Source: Bradyrhizobium barranii subsp. barranii (GTDB taxonomy: Bacteria > Pseudomonadota > Alphaproteobacteria > Rhizobiales > Xanthobacteraceae). Taken from it: DNA of 64,000 nt. Below, one piece after another: positions 42,107 through 52,079 of the stretch. Where the stretch lies: contig NZ_CP086137.1 in NCBI RefSeq assembly GCF_017565645.3, forward strand, positions 62,001-126,000, read 5' to 3'. Each line of letters opens with the position of its first letter. Positions within the stretch are counted from its first letter, which is position 1. Position numbers and translations under genes: made by a program. Under the pieces are notes generated by a model. That model was given only the letters and a program-made list of their open reading frames with translations. It ran no database searches and was not told the DNA's origin.

Positions 42107-45100
42107 AGGCGATCGCGGACGAAGCCGAGCGCCTGAGGGCTCTGACCGATCTGAAATCGTGCCTTCTCGTAGAGGCCGCGGCCGGCACCGGAAAGACGTC
42201 GCTGCTCGCGGGCCGCGTCGTGATGCTCCTCGCGGCAGGCACCGATCCCGGCTCCATCGCCGCCATCACCTTCACCGAACTCGCCGCAGGCGAACTGCGC
42301 CAACGTATTGCGTCATATCTCGAACGAATCCTTCAGGGAAAGATTCCGGACGAACTCAGGCCGGCGATGCCGTCAGGCCCCGACGCCGTCCAGAAAGCCA
42401 CGCTTCGCGCCGCGGCGGACCGGCTGGACGAGCTTACGTGCGGAACGATCCATTCCTTCTGCCACGATCTCCTTCTCACGTACGCGGTGGAAGCGTCAAT
42501 CGATCCCGGTGCGGAAATCCTAGACGGGGATCAGGCCGATTTCGCCTTTGACGCGATCTTCAACCGATGGTGGCGCGACCGGCTGGATCGCGACGCGCCG
42601 GCGTCGACGAGCGATCCCATCACGTCCGTCGCGCGCCGGGATCCGATCGGAGCCGAAGGATTGCTCCGCAGCTTCGCGAAATTCCGTCGCCGCTTTCGGT
42701 CCGGGCGCCCCCTCCCCGCCGACCTCGATTCCGATGCCGACCTCGACCTTGCAGAGGCCGTGCGCGAATTCCGCCGGTGGTGCGACGGGGTCGACGTGCC
42801 GCCGGAAGCCGATCCCGACATCGTGGCGCTCGAGTCCCTGGTGACGCATTTCCGCGGACGCTTCGATCCCATGCCCGACTTCGAAGGTCTATGGATGTTG
42901 GCCCATCCGGCGTGGCTTCCGATCATGCGGAAGGCAACGTTCGATCTGCGGGAGTATCAGCGACGGACCTTGTGGAAGAAGGCGGGCGGGAAGGAGAACG
43001 GCGATCGGCTGGCCGACGAAGCGGACGAACACTTCGCGCGATGCAAGAAGGCCTACGGCACGTTGATGGGACGGATCGCGACCGCGATCATCGGAACGTT
43101 CTCCGCCCAGCTCGAAGAAGTCATGACGCAATACGAGGCGTTCAAGCGGCGAGCCGCCGTACTCGACTTCGACGATCTCCTGTTCACGTGCCGGGCCGTG
43201 CTGCGCGACAACGCCGTCGTCCGCTCGACCGCCGCGGCGCGGTTCGGACATTTGCTGGTCGACGAGTTCCAGGATACCGACCCCGTCCAGGCGGAGATCA
43301 TCTTCCTTCTGTGCGGAAAGTCCGACGTCACGTGCGGCTGGCACGAGCGATCGCTGACGCCGGGAAATCTCTTCGTCGTCGGCGATCCGAAACAAGCGAT
43401 CTATCGCTTCCGGGGAGCCGACCTGGCGACCTATCTCGTCGTGCGCGACGCGATCGTGAGACAATTTCCGGCCAACATCCTGCGGGTGACCGCCAACTTC
43501 CGCTCCCGCGGCCAGATCCTTGATCACGTCAACCGCTGCTTCGAGGAACGGCTGTCGTCCCAGGACGCCGGCTACGTCGCGCTCCGCAACACCCGAGACG
43601 ACGTCCGGGGCGGCGTGCCGTGCGTGGCGAAGGTCTCCGTTCGCCTTCCTCCGCAGACGAAGGTCGACGGCGCGCGCGACGAAGAGGCACAAGTCGTCGC
43701 CGAGGTATGCGCGCGGCTGATAGGCAATCTCGAGATCGAGCTCAACGACGGCGTGAGACGGCGCTTGCGACCGGGCGACATCGCATTGCTGGCTCCGGTC
43801 TCGACGGATCTCTGGCGGTACGAACGCGCGCTGGAGGAAGCAGGTCTGCCGTTCGCCTCCCAGGCCGGGAAGAACCTCTTCAAGCGTCAAGAAGCCCAGG
43901 ATCTCGTGGCGCTGATCCGCGCCTTGGCCGATACGCGGGATACGCTGGCTCTCGGTGCCCTGCTGCGGGGTCCGCTCGTAGGCCTTACAGAACAGGAATT
44001 GCTCGACATCACCGCGAGCATGCCGGTCGAAGCCGACGAAATCGTCGGTCTGTCTCTCCGAACCGACCCGACCACGATCGGAAATCCGGTGGCGCGCGAG
44101 GTGCTGTCGATCCTGGGAGACCTGCGCCGGCGCATGAACGGTACGACGCCAGCTTCGATCCTCGCGGAGGCCATCGAGCGGCTCCGGATCCGCGCCGTCG
44201 TCGCGGCGCGTAGCGCCGACCAGGCCGCCCGTTCTCTCGCGAACATCGACGGCCTGATCGAACGCGCGCGCAGCTACGACGTCCGCGGCTTCGTTCAATT
44301 CGCCAGAGACGTGGACGACGAGTGGTCGGGCGGATCGAGTTCTCCCGAAGGCATGATCGAGGCCGACGGCCAATCCATCGAGATCGTCACCGTGCACAGC
44401 TCGAAGGGCTTGGAATGGCCGGTCGTCATACCGATCAACCGGGCCTCCATGCCGCGGAGAGCGGAGGCGTTCGTGCATCGGCGGCGGGACGAGAGCCTGC
44501 ACTGGGCCTTAGGGCAGATCGTACCGCCCGGCTTGGGAGAAGCGCTGCGGACCGAAGAGGCCGAAAAGAAGGACGAGAACGTGCGGCTGCTCTACGTCGC
44601 ATGCACGCGCGCGATGGAGCTTCTGGTCATACCGGACTTCACATGGAGCAACGACGCCTCCTGGGCGAAGCTGCTGGATTTCAAGCTCGACGATATTCCC
44701 GAGCTGGACATTGGCCGCTTCTCGCGAATCCCGATCGTTCCGCAGCAACCGGCCGTCAACCTTCAGAGCGCGGAGATCTTCGCGGACGAACGTGTCCGCA
44801 TCGATGCCGCGCCGCGCGTGCGCTGGATCAAGCCCAGCGACGGCGACCCGGACGTGATCACGGCTCCGTTGTCTAAGGATGCGGGCGGCGATGGACTGGT
44901 CAGCCCAGCCGCGGCGATCGAGGGCGGACGTATTCGCGGCATCCTCTTGCACAAGATCATGGAGGAGCTGATCACCGGCGAGATCGAGGACGATGTGGCC
45001 GTCGTCACCAGCCGATCCGCGGAGTTACTCGCTCAACTTTCGTCGATATCGCCGACCGGAGCGGTCATCGAAGCGGCAGAAATCGCAGCGACCGCGCTGA

Positions 45101-45408
45101 AGACTTGGCGCCTTCCGGATGTCGCAAAGTATCGCGGACGCATGGTCGCTGAAGTGCCGATCTACGCTGCCTCGTCCGCCGACGATCTCATCGCGGGTCG
45201 AGCCGATGCCGTCGCGAAAGACGACGAAGGCCAAGTCGTATTCGATTGGAAGAGCGACGTCGCCCCAAAGGAAGCCGAATTCGCCGGCTACCGCAACCAG
45301 CTCGGTCAGTATCTGCGGGCGGTCGGTGCCCGCAAGGGCGCCATCGTCTACATGACGACCGGGACGGTCGACTGGGTCATGCCGTCGCGACGATCGGCAC
45401 CCTCATGA
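42103..45408 (+). CDS. AddA-like UvrD-family helicase-nuclease
   Basis: 1101 residues. Superfamily 1 helicase motifs: Walker A EAAAGTGKTS (Lys31), AITFTELAAGELRQRI, motif II LLVDEFQDTDP, motif III VVGDPKQAIYRFRGAD, motif IV LRVTANFRS, motif V IVTVHSSKGLEWPVV and motif VI RLLYVACTRA. The C-terminal nuclease domain has GRADAVAKDDEGQ and VVFDWKSDV followed by YRNQLGQYLRAVG, the AddA pattern. With the upstream gene it forms a two-nuclease AddAB-like machine. Because it sits in a defence-rich island and is followed directly by a RES toxin-like gene, an anti-phage role is plausible. It could equally be a duplicated repair system. Confidence 0.85.
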   Translation: MKAIADEAERLRALTDLKSCLLVEAAAGTGKTSLLAGRVVMLLAAGTDPGSIAAITFTELAAGELRQRIASYLERILQGKIPDELRPAMPSGPDAVQKATLRAAADRLDELTCGTIHSFCHDLLLTYAVEASIDPGAEILDGDQADFAFDAIFNRWWRDRLDRDAPASTSDPITSVARRDPIGAEGLLRSFAKFRRRFRSGRPLPADLDSDADLDLAEAVREFRRWCDGVDVPPEADPDIVALESLVTHFRGRFDPMPDFEGLWMLAHPAWLPIMRKATFDLREYQRRTLWKKAGGKENGDRLADEADEHFARCKKAYGTLMGRIATAIIGTFSAQLEEVMTQYEAFKRRAAVLDFDDLLFTCRAVLRDNAVVRSTAAARFGHLLVDEFQDTDPVQAEIIFLLCGKSDVTCGWHERSLTPGNLFVVGDPKQAIYRFRGADLATYLVVRDAIVRQFPANILRVTANFRSRGQILDHVNRCFEERLSSQDAGYVALRNTRDDVRGGVPCVAKVSVRLPPQTKVDGARDEEAQVVAEVCARLIGNLEIELNDGVRRRLRPGDIALLAPVSTDLWRYERALEEAGLPFASQAGKNLFKRQEAQDLVALIRALADTRDTLALGALLRGPLVGLTEQELLDITASMPVEADEIVGLSLRTDPTTIGNPVAREVLSILGDLRRRMNGTTPASILAEAIERLRIRAVVAARSADQAARSLANIDGLIERARSYDVRGFVQFARDVDDEWSGGSSSPEGMIEADGQSIEIVTVHSSKGLEWPVVIPINRASMPRRAEAFVHRRRDESLHWALGQIVPPGLGEALRTEEAEKKDENVRLLYVACTRAMELLVIPDFTWSNDASWAKLLDFKLDDIPELDIGRFSRIPIVPQQPAVNLQSAEIFADERVRIDAAPRVRWIKPSDGDPDVITAPLSKDAGGDGLVSPAAAIEGGRIRGILLHKIMEELITGEIEDDVAVVTSRSAELLAQLSSISPTGAVIEAAEIAATALKTWRLPDVAKYRGRMVAEVPIYAASSADDLIAGRADAVAKDDEGQVVFDWKSDVAPKEAEFAGYRNQLGQYLRAVGARKGAIVYMTTGTVDWVMPSRRSAPS

Positions 45409-45611
45409 TCCTGGAAGAGCTCATACGTTCCGATACGCAACTCTACGCAAAGAGCGAATGGGCGCGCGCCAGCTCGCAATGGCCCGCACTTACGTCGTGC
45501 GTAGGCACGTCCGATGGCGCAGGATTCCGGCTATTACCGCCGAAGAAACCGTGGCTGCGTTACGGGCCGCCAGTTGGCTGCGGACGGTCGGCACGATACA
45601 TGTCACGATGA
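45405..45611 (+). CDS. Short ORF coupled to the AddA-like gene (doubtful)
   Basis: 68 codons beginning with an ATG that overlaps the helicase stop (ATGA): MILEELIRSDTQLYAKSEWA, ending GCGRSARYMSR. A second frame in the same interval (ATG near 45458, MARTYVVRRHVRWRRIPAIT then AEETVAALRAASWLR, 59 codons) ends immediately before the RES gene start. One of the two may be a genuine small linker gene; neither is recognised. Confidence 0.3.
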   Translation: MILEELIRSDTQLYAKSEWARASSQWPALTSCVGTSDGAGFRLLPPKKPWLRYGPPVGCGRSARYMSR

Positions 45612-45634
45612 ACGGTCCGATCGCGCGAGGATGA

Positions 45635-46843
45635 ATGGCCGACGACAGAAAACTCTGCCCACGCTGTGTTCAGGAAGGACCGCTGCAGGAGTGGATCGAT
45701 ACGATCGGCGTCGAGAGCAATTGCGACTTCGACGACGATCATACCTCCGTGCCGTGCGTGACTGTCGATGAATTCGCGGAGGAAGCAGATCGCTGGTTTC
45801 AGTCCAATTATCAGCCGGGCGCGGAAACCTTCGAGGTCGACGACCGCGACAAGGTCTACTACGGGACGGAGGGGCAGCCCTACGAAGAGATATTTTCGGA
45901 AGAACTCGGAGCTTCCGACGACGTCGTCGAAGCCGTGATCGCCGCTCTGCCCGACGTTTCGGATCACGATATCTCTCAAGGAGCAGAGCCGTACTACACG
46001 GATGCCCACAATTTCGAGCCGATCGCGGCGGCCGATGCCCGAGAGAAGGCCGACCAAGACGATTATTGGTTCGATCGCAGATACTCCCTCCAGTGGAACG
46101 AGTTCAGCAGACAGGTCCAATTCACCTCGCGCTTCTTCGGCATCAAGGACAAACTTGACGACCTTTTCGGCAAACCGGAAGAGTACGGCGAAGGGCCGGT
46201 AAGGCCACTCTACGATCTACCGCCAGGCCAAGTAATCTATCGCGCCCGCCTGATGGACGGCGGTCTGACCAAGGATGCCGTCGACGCGGACGGCGCCAGC
46301 AAGCTAGGGCCGCCACCTTTCGACCGGACGTCCGCGGGGAGGATGAACGTCGAATTCATTCCCGTGCTCTACGCAGCCTTCTCGAGTGCGACCGCGATTG
46401 CCGAATTGAGGCCAAGCATCGGTGACTCGGTCGCCATCGGACGTTTCGCGACCCGCATGCCTCTCAAGGTCTTCGACTTCACGGTGTTCGATCGGCGCGC
46501 CGCCGACCGGAAGCTGTTCTTCGAGCATAGCCGGTACGAATTCATCGACCAGATGCAGGACGAGATCAGCCGGCCCGTACGACCGCACGAACGCCAGCGC
46601 GAGTACATCTCGACCCAAATCGTCGCGGAATATCTCAAGTCGTCTTTCGGCTGCGATGCGGTCATCTTCAGATCCTCGATGCAACGCGACGAGACCCAGG
46701 ACAGCCGCAATATCGTCATCCTGAACCGGAAAACGTTCGTCGGGACCGAGGATCCCAGCGTCGTCAGCTATCTCGACTGGTTGATGCGCGAGGTGACGGA
46801 CGTCCGATATACGACCGTCGGCGACGAAGATCTGCAGTTCTGA
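45635..46843 (+). CDS. RES-domain protein with HEPN/RES N-terminal region
   Basis: 402 residues. The N-terminal part has a CPRC...C zinc-like start (LCPRCVQEGPLQEWIDTIGV) and a helical region of the HEPN/RES-N type. The C-terminal RES domain is clear: QVIYRARLMDG, LGPPPFDRTSAGRMNVEFIP, VLYAAFSSATAIAELRPSIG and FGCDAVIFRSS. RES domains degrade NAD+ (or ADP-ribosylate) and act as toxins; longer forms with HEPN/RES-N occur singly in defence islands. ATG 45635 immediately follows the stop of a short ORF. It is the last gene of the AddB-AddA run (227 bp after the helicase). No Xre-type antitoxin partner is seen, so activity may be controlled by its N-terminal domain or by infection. Confidence 0.8.
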   Translation: MADDRKLCPRCVQEGPLQEWIDTIGVESNCDFDDDHTSVPCVTVDEFAEEADRWFQSNYQPGAETFEVDDRDKVYYGTEGQPYEEIFSEELGASDDVVEAVIAALPDVSDHDISQGAEPYYTDAHNFEPIAAADAREKADQDDYWFDRRYSLQWNEFSRQVQFTSRFFGIKDKLDDLFGKPEEYGEGPVRPLYDLPPGQVIYRARLMDGGLTKDAVDADGASKLGPPPFDRTSAGRMNVEFIPVLYAAFSSATAIAELRPSIGDSVAIGRFATRMPLKVFDFTVFDRRAADRKLFFEHSRYEFIDQMQDEISRPVRPHERQREYISTQIVAEYLKSSFGCDAVIFRSSMQRDETQDSRNIVILNRKTFVGTEDPSVVSYLDWLMREVTDVRYTTVGDEDLQF

Positions 46844-46852
46844 TCGGCGGTC

Positions 46853-47841
46853 TCACTCCGCGACAGGCAGAAGCTTCGCCAACGCCGCGAGCACGTCGGT
46901 CTGCGTGACGATACCAATCACCTCGTTGAGGTCGTCGACGACGACGACGACGGCATGGGTCTTCCCGTCCGTGAGCGCCGGGGTCAGAGCCACGATCGAA
47001 GTCCCCGCGCCGCACGTGATGGCCGGCGACATTCGCGACCCGACGCTCGCACCGCTGCCTGCCAGTTCCCGCAGACCGACCGTACCGACGATCCGATCGT
47101 GACGCGGGTCCGTAACCGGCAGGGTCCGGACGTCATGGCTCAAAAGCAGCGAGCGGGCACGATCTGTACTCTCGTGAGAGCGGGATCGTGACGACGTCAC
47201 GGGACATGACGTCCGCGCACGTCACCTGTCCGTGGGTGCGCGTCAAAGCCTTGAGTTCGATCTCCCTCAGCAGCAATTCCAGGTCCGAGCGGCTGATGTC
47301 TTAGGACTCGTTGAAGGATTCCAAGGCGTCGTCGATATCCTGTGCCTGAAAGCCAATGCGGACACTCGGTTTCACGTCGGAAGTCCCGCGCGGGTGCGTC
47401 ACCGCATCGGTCACGTGGGGATATCTTCTTCCGGACAAGCGATGAAAGACCCTCCGATCGCCAAGAGGATGAGGCCGTTCAGCGCGACGGGTGCAAAGGA
47501 AAAGATAAAGCCCGCATTCGTCACCGCCGGTCCGCCGATGATCGCCGTCAATGCAGCCGCACGGAGATCGTGTTGCCGCCCACGATCTCCCACGGCTGAG
47601 CCATCGGACTGGTTGGCACCGCGAAAAGCAGTACCGCCGACGCTCCCAACGGGGCAACGATCAACGGTAGATGGGACTCGGGACCCAAGACGAGCTTGCT
47701 GATCAGTGCCGTGGATGCGATCGCTAAGAGTGCTCCCAGGCAGCCGATCAATCGCTCCCGCAGCGTGGCTCTAGCGAGGATCGGCTCGAAGTAGCGCTTG
47801 ACGCCTTTTCTTTTGGGGATCTTTCTTTCAAGCGACTTCAT
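46853..47841 (-). pseudogene. HPP-family membrane protein with CBS domains, multiply frameshifted
   Basis: The order of an HPP-CBS protein is kept, but in several frames. ATG 47841 begins MKSLERKIPKRKGVKRYFEP, then LIVAPLGASAVLLFAVPTSP and MAQPWEIVGGNTIS. A second frame holds ALTAIIGGPAVTNAGFIFSF and VALNGLILLAIGGSF; a third has SGRRYPHVTDAV and DIDDALESFNES. Then come a TAA, DISRSDLELLLREIELKALT and finally the CBS pair (SHDVRTLPVTDPRHDRIVGT, DLNEVIGIVTQTDVLAALAK) to 46853. HPP proteins are four-helix membrane proteins linked to nitrite transport. At least three lesions and an internal deletion make it non-functional. Confidence 0.78.
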
Positions 47842-48202
47842 TTCGAATCCGGACCTAACGTGATGCGGCGTCGGTATATCCGGCAGATCGGAAAATTGAA
47901 TTCTAAAAAACAAGACAGCCCCAGATCGATCGTCCTGCCGTCACGTTAACCGCGAACTCCCGGCAATCGCATCCCACGACGTATTTGGCGGTCAGCGCGA
48001 CGGGAACGGATCGCGATCGCAATCGATTATGATCTCGGCAGAGAAGTCGAAGAGGTGTCGCGTTCAGCCAGGCTCCGGCCCTGTTCGCAATGCAAATGAT
48101 CGCGACGCGTTCGGGAAGTGGTCCACAGCCTGGGCTTGATCGCCAGCCGCGACTCGCCGTATCTGGGTCAGCCTAACATCAACCAACCGATCCATCCATC
48201 AA
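47842..48202. other. Non-coding stretch
   Basis: Promoter side of the HPP pseudogene and upstream region of the small gene at 48203. No supported ORF, RNA gene or repeat seen. Confidence 0.35.
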
Positions 48203-48385
48203 ATGAAGACCAACAGGATGCCGACGGACGGTTTCGCGCTGCTCGTCGACGGACTCGTGAAGACCGAATTCGAAACCCGCGAAGGCGCGCAGCGGGGTGC
48301 TTCGGATTTGAAGCAGCGCTTCCCCTCCCTGAAGATCGGTATTTATGACGCCGTCGCAAAGCGGGCCGAGCCGGTCGAAGCCTAA
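48203..48385 (+). CDS. Small rhizobial hypothetical protein
   Basis: 60 residues: MKTNRMPTDGFALLVDGLVK then TEFETREGAQRGASDLKQRF and PSLKIGIYDAVAKRAEPVEA. The FAL.VDG.VK..F.T...A...A.ELK..FP.L....YD pattern is a compact beta-alpha-beta fold common in small rhizobial proteins of unknown role. ATG 48218 (MPTDGFALLV) is an alternative start. Intact. Confidence 0.6.
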   Translation: MKTNRMPTDGFALLVDGLVKTEFETREGAQRGASDLKQRFPSLKIGIYDAVAKRAEPVEA

Positions 48386-48526
48386 CGGCTTTCCGGACTC
48401 ATCGGCGTCCAGATCGGATGATCCACGAGCGATCGACGAATCTGGATCCCTTCCAAGTAGCGACCACGACGGCACGACGAGCCACATCGCAATGCGGCAG
48501 ATCGCTGGGAGATCGGGAAGCAGGAA

Positions 48527-50329
48527 TCAACCCTCGATCCTCTCGGCGAGTTCGCAGACCCAAGGTGACGGGTGATGCTCCTGAAACACCAAACTCACCG
48601 ACTTCCTCGGACGCGTGACGCCGACGTAGAAGCTACGGCGCGCCTCGCGGAGACTATGTGCGGATTTCTTGTCCTTGTAGCTCGGTAGATCCGCAGCGTT
48701 GACGCCGAACATGATGACCGCGTCGAACTCCCGGCCTTTTGCGCTGTGCAACGTCGTCAAGGTGACGCGGCCCGATCCCTCGATACGACCGGCGAAACGA
48801 TCGAGGGACATATCGAGATCGTCCGCAGGATCGGTGTTCGAAATCATCTCCGAGCACACATCCCAATCCGACTCCGAATTGCGAGATATGTCACGCCACG
48901 GCGCGATGAGTTCGTCATCGCACCGCTGAAGCCAGACGTGCGTGCTCTCGGTCGAGCCGATTGATGAGTTCAAAAACCCGATGAGCCGATCAGAGAGATC
49001 TTGCATTTCTTGCTCGCTCGCATCTCCACCGTAGACGAACGCGCCAGCGCGAGCGAGCAACCGGCTGTAGCGCGGCTCGGCCGACCGCCAGCCGCCGGTC
49101 GCCCATTTCGCACAGTCTTCGATGAAGCAGGCGAGCCGCGAACTCCGACGAACCAGCCCCTTCGGGTCCGCCCGAACGAACGGTATATCAGCTTGTCTCA
49201 GCGCATCCGCGACCTTGTCGCCGAGCCAAGAGGCCCGATACAGAACCGCGATCTCGCCCAGCGAGATTCCTTTCTCTATGATGTCCGGGATAATGCTCGT
49301 GGCGATCTCTTCTGCCTGCTCGTCGAGCCCGTGCGGAACCTCATAGAACGAGATCTCACCGTCCGGTGCCCCCTCGATCTCCTGATAATCGCGGTCCTCC
49401 CCGAGCGCGCCCATGGACGCCCGAATGATCCGTTTGCCCGATCGATAGTTGAAGCGCAGCTTGATGGTCTTGATGTCCGCGCGATCCGTCAGACCTTCCA
49501 ATAGCTCGGGGTTGGCACCGTTGAAACCGTATATGGATTGATCGACGTCACCGACCGCGAACAACCTGATGCCTCCGCCGAAGCAGAGCAGGAGCACGAG
49601 TTCGTGGAGGGCATGGCCAAGATCTTGATATTCGTCCACGAACAGGATCGGGAAACGCGCCGCCACGGCGTCACGTATCCAATCGTGTTGCTTGATCATG
49701 CGGTACGCAAGAAGCGGCATATCATCGTAGTCGATAAGCCCAAGGCGTCTGAGCTCAGCTTCGTAGGCTTCGATGAAATCAGCGAGTTCGGGGTTCGATC
49801 CCCTCCATTCGGGGCCGGAGCGATCGACGTCGCGACGCCGCTTCTCGACAGCAAACTCCCAACGCCGATGCGGATTCTCGCCGCCTCCGATCGCCGCGGC
49901 GTGAGCGGTCTCCACCGCGGTGCGACACTCGGTGCGCGTCGCGACCCTGAAGTCGGGAGGTAGGCCGATGGAAACGCAGCGCGCGTAGGGCGAGACAACC
50001 TGGCTAAGCGCGAACCCGTGTACGGTCCCGATGAAAGCGCGATTGCCAGGAGCGATACCTAGCTTCGCAAGTCTGGTTTCCAGCTCGGCGACGCACTCGT
50101 TGCTGTAGGTGATGCAGGCAACGCCGCGCGGATCGACAACATCCTCGATAATGGCCCGCGCCATGGCCGTCGTGAGCGTCTTGGTCTTGCCGCTGCCAGG
50201 ACCGGCCAAGACGACGCAATGCCCCTTCTCACCGACCGCGGCCGATTGCTCGGGATTGCCCGCTAGTTCGTCGAGCGCTTTCAGAAGTCTGCGCGCGTCA
50301 GACACGGTCGGCCACATGTTCGATGGCAT
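48527..50329 (-). CDS. gajB: Gabija protein GajB (UvrD-like helicase)
   Basis: 600 residues. Walker A GPGSGKTK at about 43-50, Ia CITYSNECVAELETRL, IGTVHGFALS, motif II LFVDEYQDLGH, motif III AVGDVDQSIYGFNGA, motif IV LRFNYRSGK, motif V TLTTLHSAKGREFDAVIMFG and motif VI SFYVGVTRPRKSV. GajB is a superfamily 1 helicase-like partner that senses ssDNA ends and hydrolyses nucleotides to activate DNA cleavage by GajA. The start at 50329 overlaps the gajA end by 32 bp; MWPTV at 50317 is an alternative that still overlaps. Directly downstream of gajA on the same strand, the canonical order of Gabija. Intact. Confidence 0.88.
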   Translation of the reverse strand: MPSNMWPTVSDARRLLKALDELAGNPEQSAAVGEKGHCVVLAGPGSGKTKTLTTAMARAIIEDVVDPRGVACITYSNECVAELETRLAKLGIAPGNRAFIGTVHGFALSQVVSPYARCVSIGLPPDFRVATRTECRTAVETAHAAAIGGGENPHRRWEFAVEKRRRDVDRSGPEWRGSNPELADFIEAYEAELRRLGLIDYDDMPLLAYRMIKQHDWIRDAVAARFPILFVDEYQDLGHALHELVLLLCFGGGIRLFAVGDVDQSIYGFNGANPELLEGLTDRADIKTIKLRFNYRSGKRIIRASMGALGEDRDYQEIEGAPDGEISFYEVPHGLDEQAEEIATSIIPDIIEKGISLGEIAVLYRASWLGDKVADALRQADIPFVRADPKGLVRRSSRLACFIEDCAKWATGGWRSAEPRYSRLLARAGAFVYGGDASEQEMQDLSDRLIGFLNSSIGSTESTHVWLQRCDDELIAPWRDISRNSESDWDVCSEMISNTDPADDLDMSLDRFAGRIEGSGRVTLTTLHSAKGREFDAVIMFGVNAADLPSYKDKKSAHSLREARRSFYVGVTRPRKSVSLVFQEHHPSPWVCELAERIEG

Positions 50330-52079
50330 CGGCGATGTATCCGGGCGGCGTAAGCCCGATCATCTTCTTGCCGAGCCGCGATGCCAATCGCCCTTTGCCG
50401 ATATCCGCGATCATGGCGAGCAGTTGCGTAGGATCGACAGCGACCGTGCCTTTACGCCATGCGGCGATGCGGCGGGTCCGGGTCGATCCGAAACCTTGCT
50501 CATCGAGAATGTCGAGCAATGGCTTCAGAAGCGCCGGCGTATTCGCAACCGACACCTCGAACGTGCGGTCGTTCAGAAAGACGCCCGTTTTGGTCGACTG
50601 CTTCGCGAAGTAGGCGTGGTCCTTGGTTTCCAAGGTAGTCCGCTTGCTCGACGTCATCGCTGGTTTGCCCCTGATCGCGAGCATGACCTGCAATAGATCG
50701 AGCGTGCGCTTCCGGCCCAACGGCGGCTTCGAACCGTCGAGCGGATCCCAATCCGTGATGACGGCGTAAGGCAGGTTCAACGACTCGGCGAGCTTCACGT
50801 ATGGAGCGAAGTTGACGCCGGCCACGTTGCAGACCGTGATCCCGAGTTCGTCCAGCGGTCGGCTTAGCGACTGCGCGAAGACCGGTACCAAAGCCTCCTC
50901 GGCATCGCCTTCCACGAAAAGCACACCCCGCGCGAACAGCAACTCCGCCCGCGTCGCGTTCAGAGAGCTCTCCAGATCGTCGAGTTCGTCGCCGCTTACG
51001 GGCAATTCCGCCAGCGAAAACGCTTCCGTCGCGCCGTCCCGAATTCTCAACTGCACGATCGAGCGTAACGGCGTAACGGCCGCCAAGGTGGGCGAATGGC
51101 TGGTGACGATGAGCGCTTGCGCGGGATCCTCATCGCCGAACAGTTTCTTGAAGACGGACCGTTGCAACTGCGGGTGCAGATGCGCCTCCGGCTCCTCGAT
51201 GCACAGCAGCGAAAAATTCCGATCGTTCTTCTTGCGGCGCCACGCGAACTCGGCAAGCTTGAGCGCGAGAAGCGCGACGTTGGCCGATCCCAGGCTCGCC
51301 TCGGCGATACCGCGTTTGCCTCCGTCGATGAACATCGCTATCGCCCGGAAAAGCCGGAGAGGATCGGATGGCGCGAACCTCAATCTGGCGTCGATGTCGT
51401 GCGCCTTCCCCGACAGGCGACGGATACCGGCCCTCAGTTCGTCCTCAAGAGTCTTGATCGTCGGAAAGCTTTCCAGTGCCTTGGTTGCCTTGTCGAGCTC
51501 CGCGGCAACCGCATCGATATCGGCCGATGGAACGTCGGAGATGGCCTCCTCCAACAGATGGCGGAGCGGCGAGCTACGCCATGTGGCAAGCTGGCCTTCG
51601 GCGTCGCGCAGCGCATCCAGGACGTCGATCGCTACCCTCCGCCGGACACGGCCAGGCACCGGACGCGTTTCGTCGCCGCCGCCGAAAACGACGAAGTCGA
51701 AGTCGGCGCCGGTCTCCGGCGCACCGGACATGCCGGCCCTCTTTCGGAACACGTAGCTCAGGCTGACGGTCATCGGATCACGGGCGGTCCGGAAGTCCGT
51801 CAGCAAAGCGACGAGCGCCGGGTCTCCCGCGAAGTCGGTGAACTCGAGGTGCACCTCGATCGGGTCATCGTAGGTCGCCCCGCAGCCGTCCCAGAAGTCC
51901 GACAACCTGAGCTGACGAGCGGAGTCGGGCAGCGCCGGATCGAGGACAAGGCGTATCGCAAAAAGGAGATTGCTTTTGCCGACCCGGTTCTCGCCCAGGA
52001 ACACGACGTTACCGGACAAAGGTACGTCGACCGCTTCGAAATTCCTGAAGTTGCGAATGCTCAATCTGGAGAGACGCAT
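50298..52079 (-). CDS. gajA: Gabija protein GajA (OLD-family ATPase-TOPRIM endonuclease)
   Basis: 593 residues, the usual GajA size. The N-terminal ABC-type ATPase has MRLSRLSIRNFRNFEAVDVP, Walker A GENRVGKSN (Lys35) and Walker B LLCIEEPEAHLHPQLQ. The C-terminal TOPRIM domain has VLFVEGDAEEALVPVF (Glu) and AVITDWDPLD (Asp-x-Asp). GajA is a site-specific nickase restrained by nucleotides and released when phage replication depletes them. The frame is complete from ATG 52079, but IS3 copy C ends at 52086, only 6 bp before the start codon. Its own promoter and ribosome site are therefore gone: no Shine-Dalgarno is visible in the CCAGCTCTCAGCCG leader. The element's orfB is read in the same direction, so expression would depend on read-through. 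Confidence 0.88.
   Translation of the reverse strand: MRLSRLSIRNFRNFEAVDVPLSGNVVFLGENRVGKSNLLFAIRLVLDPALPDSARQLRLSDFWDGCGATYDDPIEVHLEFTDFAGDPALVALLTDFRTARDPMTVSLSYVFRKRAGMSGAPETGADFDFVVFGGGDETRPVPGRVRRRVAIDVLDALRDAEGQLATWRSSPLRHLLEEAISDVPSADIDAVAAELDKATKALESFPTIKTLEDELRAGIRRLSGKAHDIDARLRFAPSDPLRLFRAIAMFIDGGKRGIAEASLGSANVALLALKLAEFAWRRKKNDRNFSLLCIEEPEAHLHPQLQRSVFKKLFGDEDPAQALIVTSHSPTLAAVTPLRSIVQLRIRDGATEAFSLAELPVSGDELDDLESSLNATRAELLFARGVLFVEGDAEEALVPVFAQSLSRPLDELGITVCNVAGVNFAPYVKLAESLNLPYAVITDWDPLDGSKPPLGRKRTLDLLQVMLAIRGKPAMTSSKRTTLETKDHAYFAKQSTKTGVFLNDRTFEVSVANTPALLKPLLDILDEQGFGSTRTRRIAAWRKGTVAVDPTQLLAMIADIGKGRLASRLGKKMIGLTPPGYIADAIEHVADRV

Noticed and set aside
42889..44502. 537-codon minus-strand ORF opposite the helicase
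   Set aside because: Antisense shadow of helicase motifs; no ribosome site or domain.
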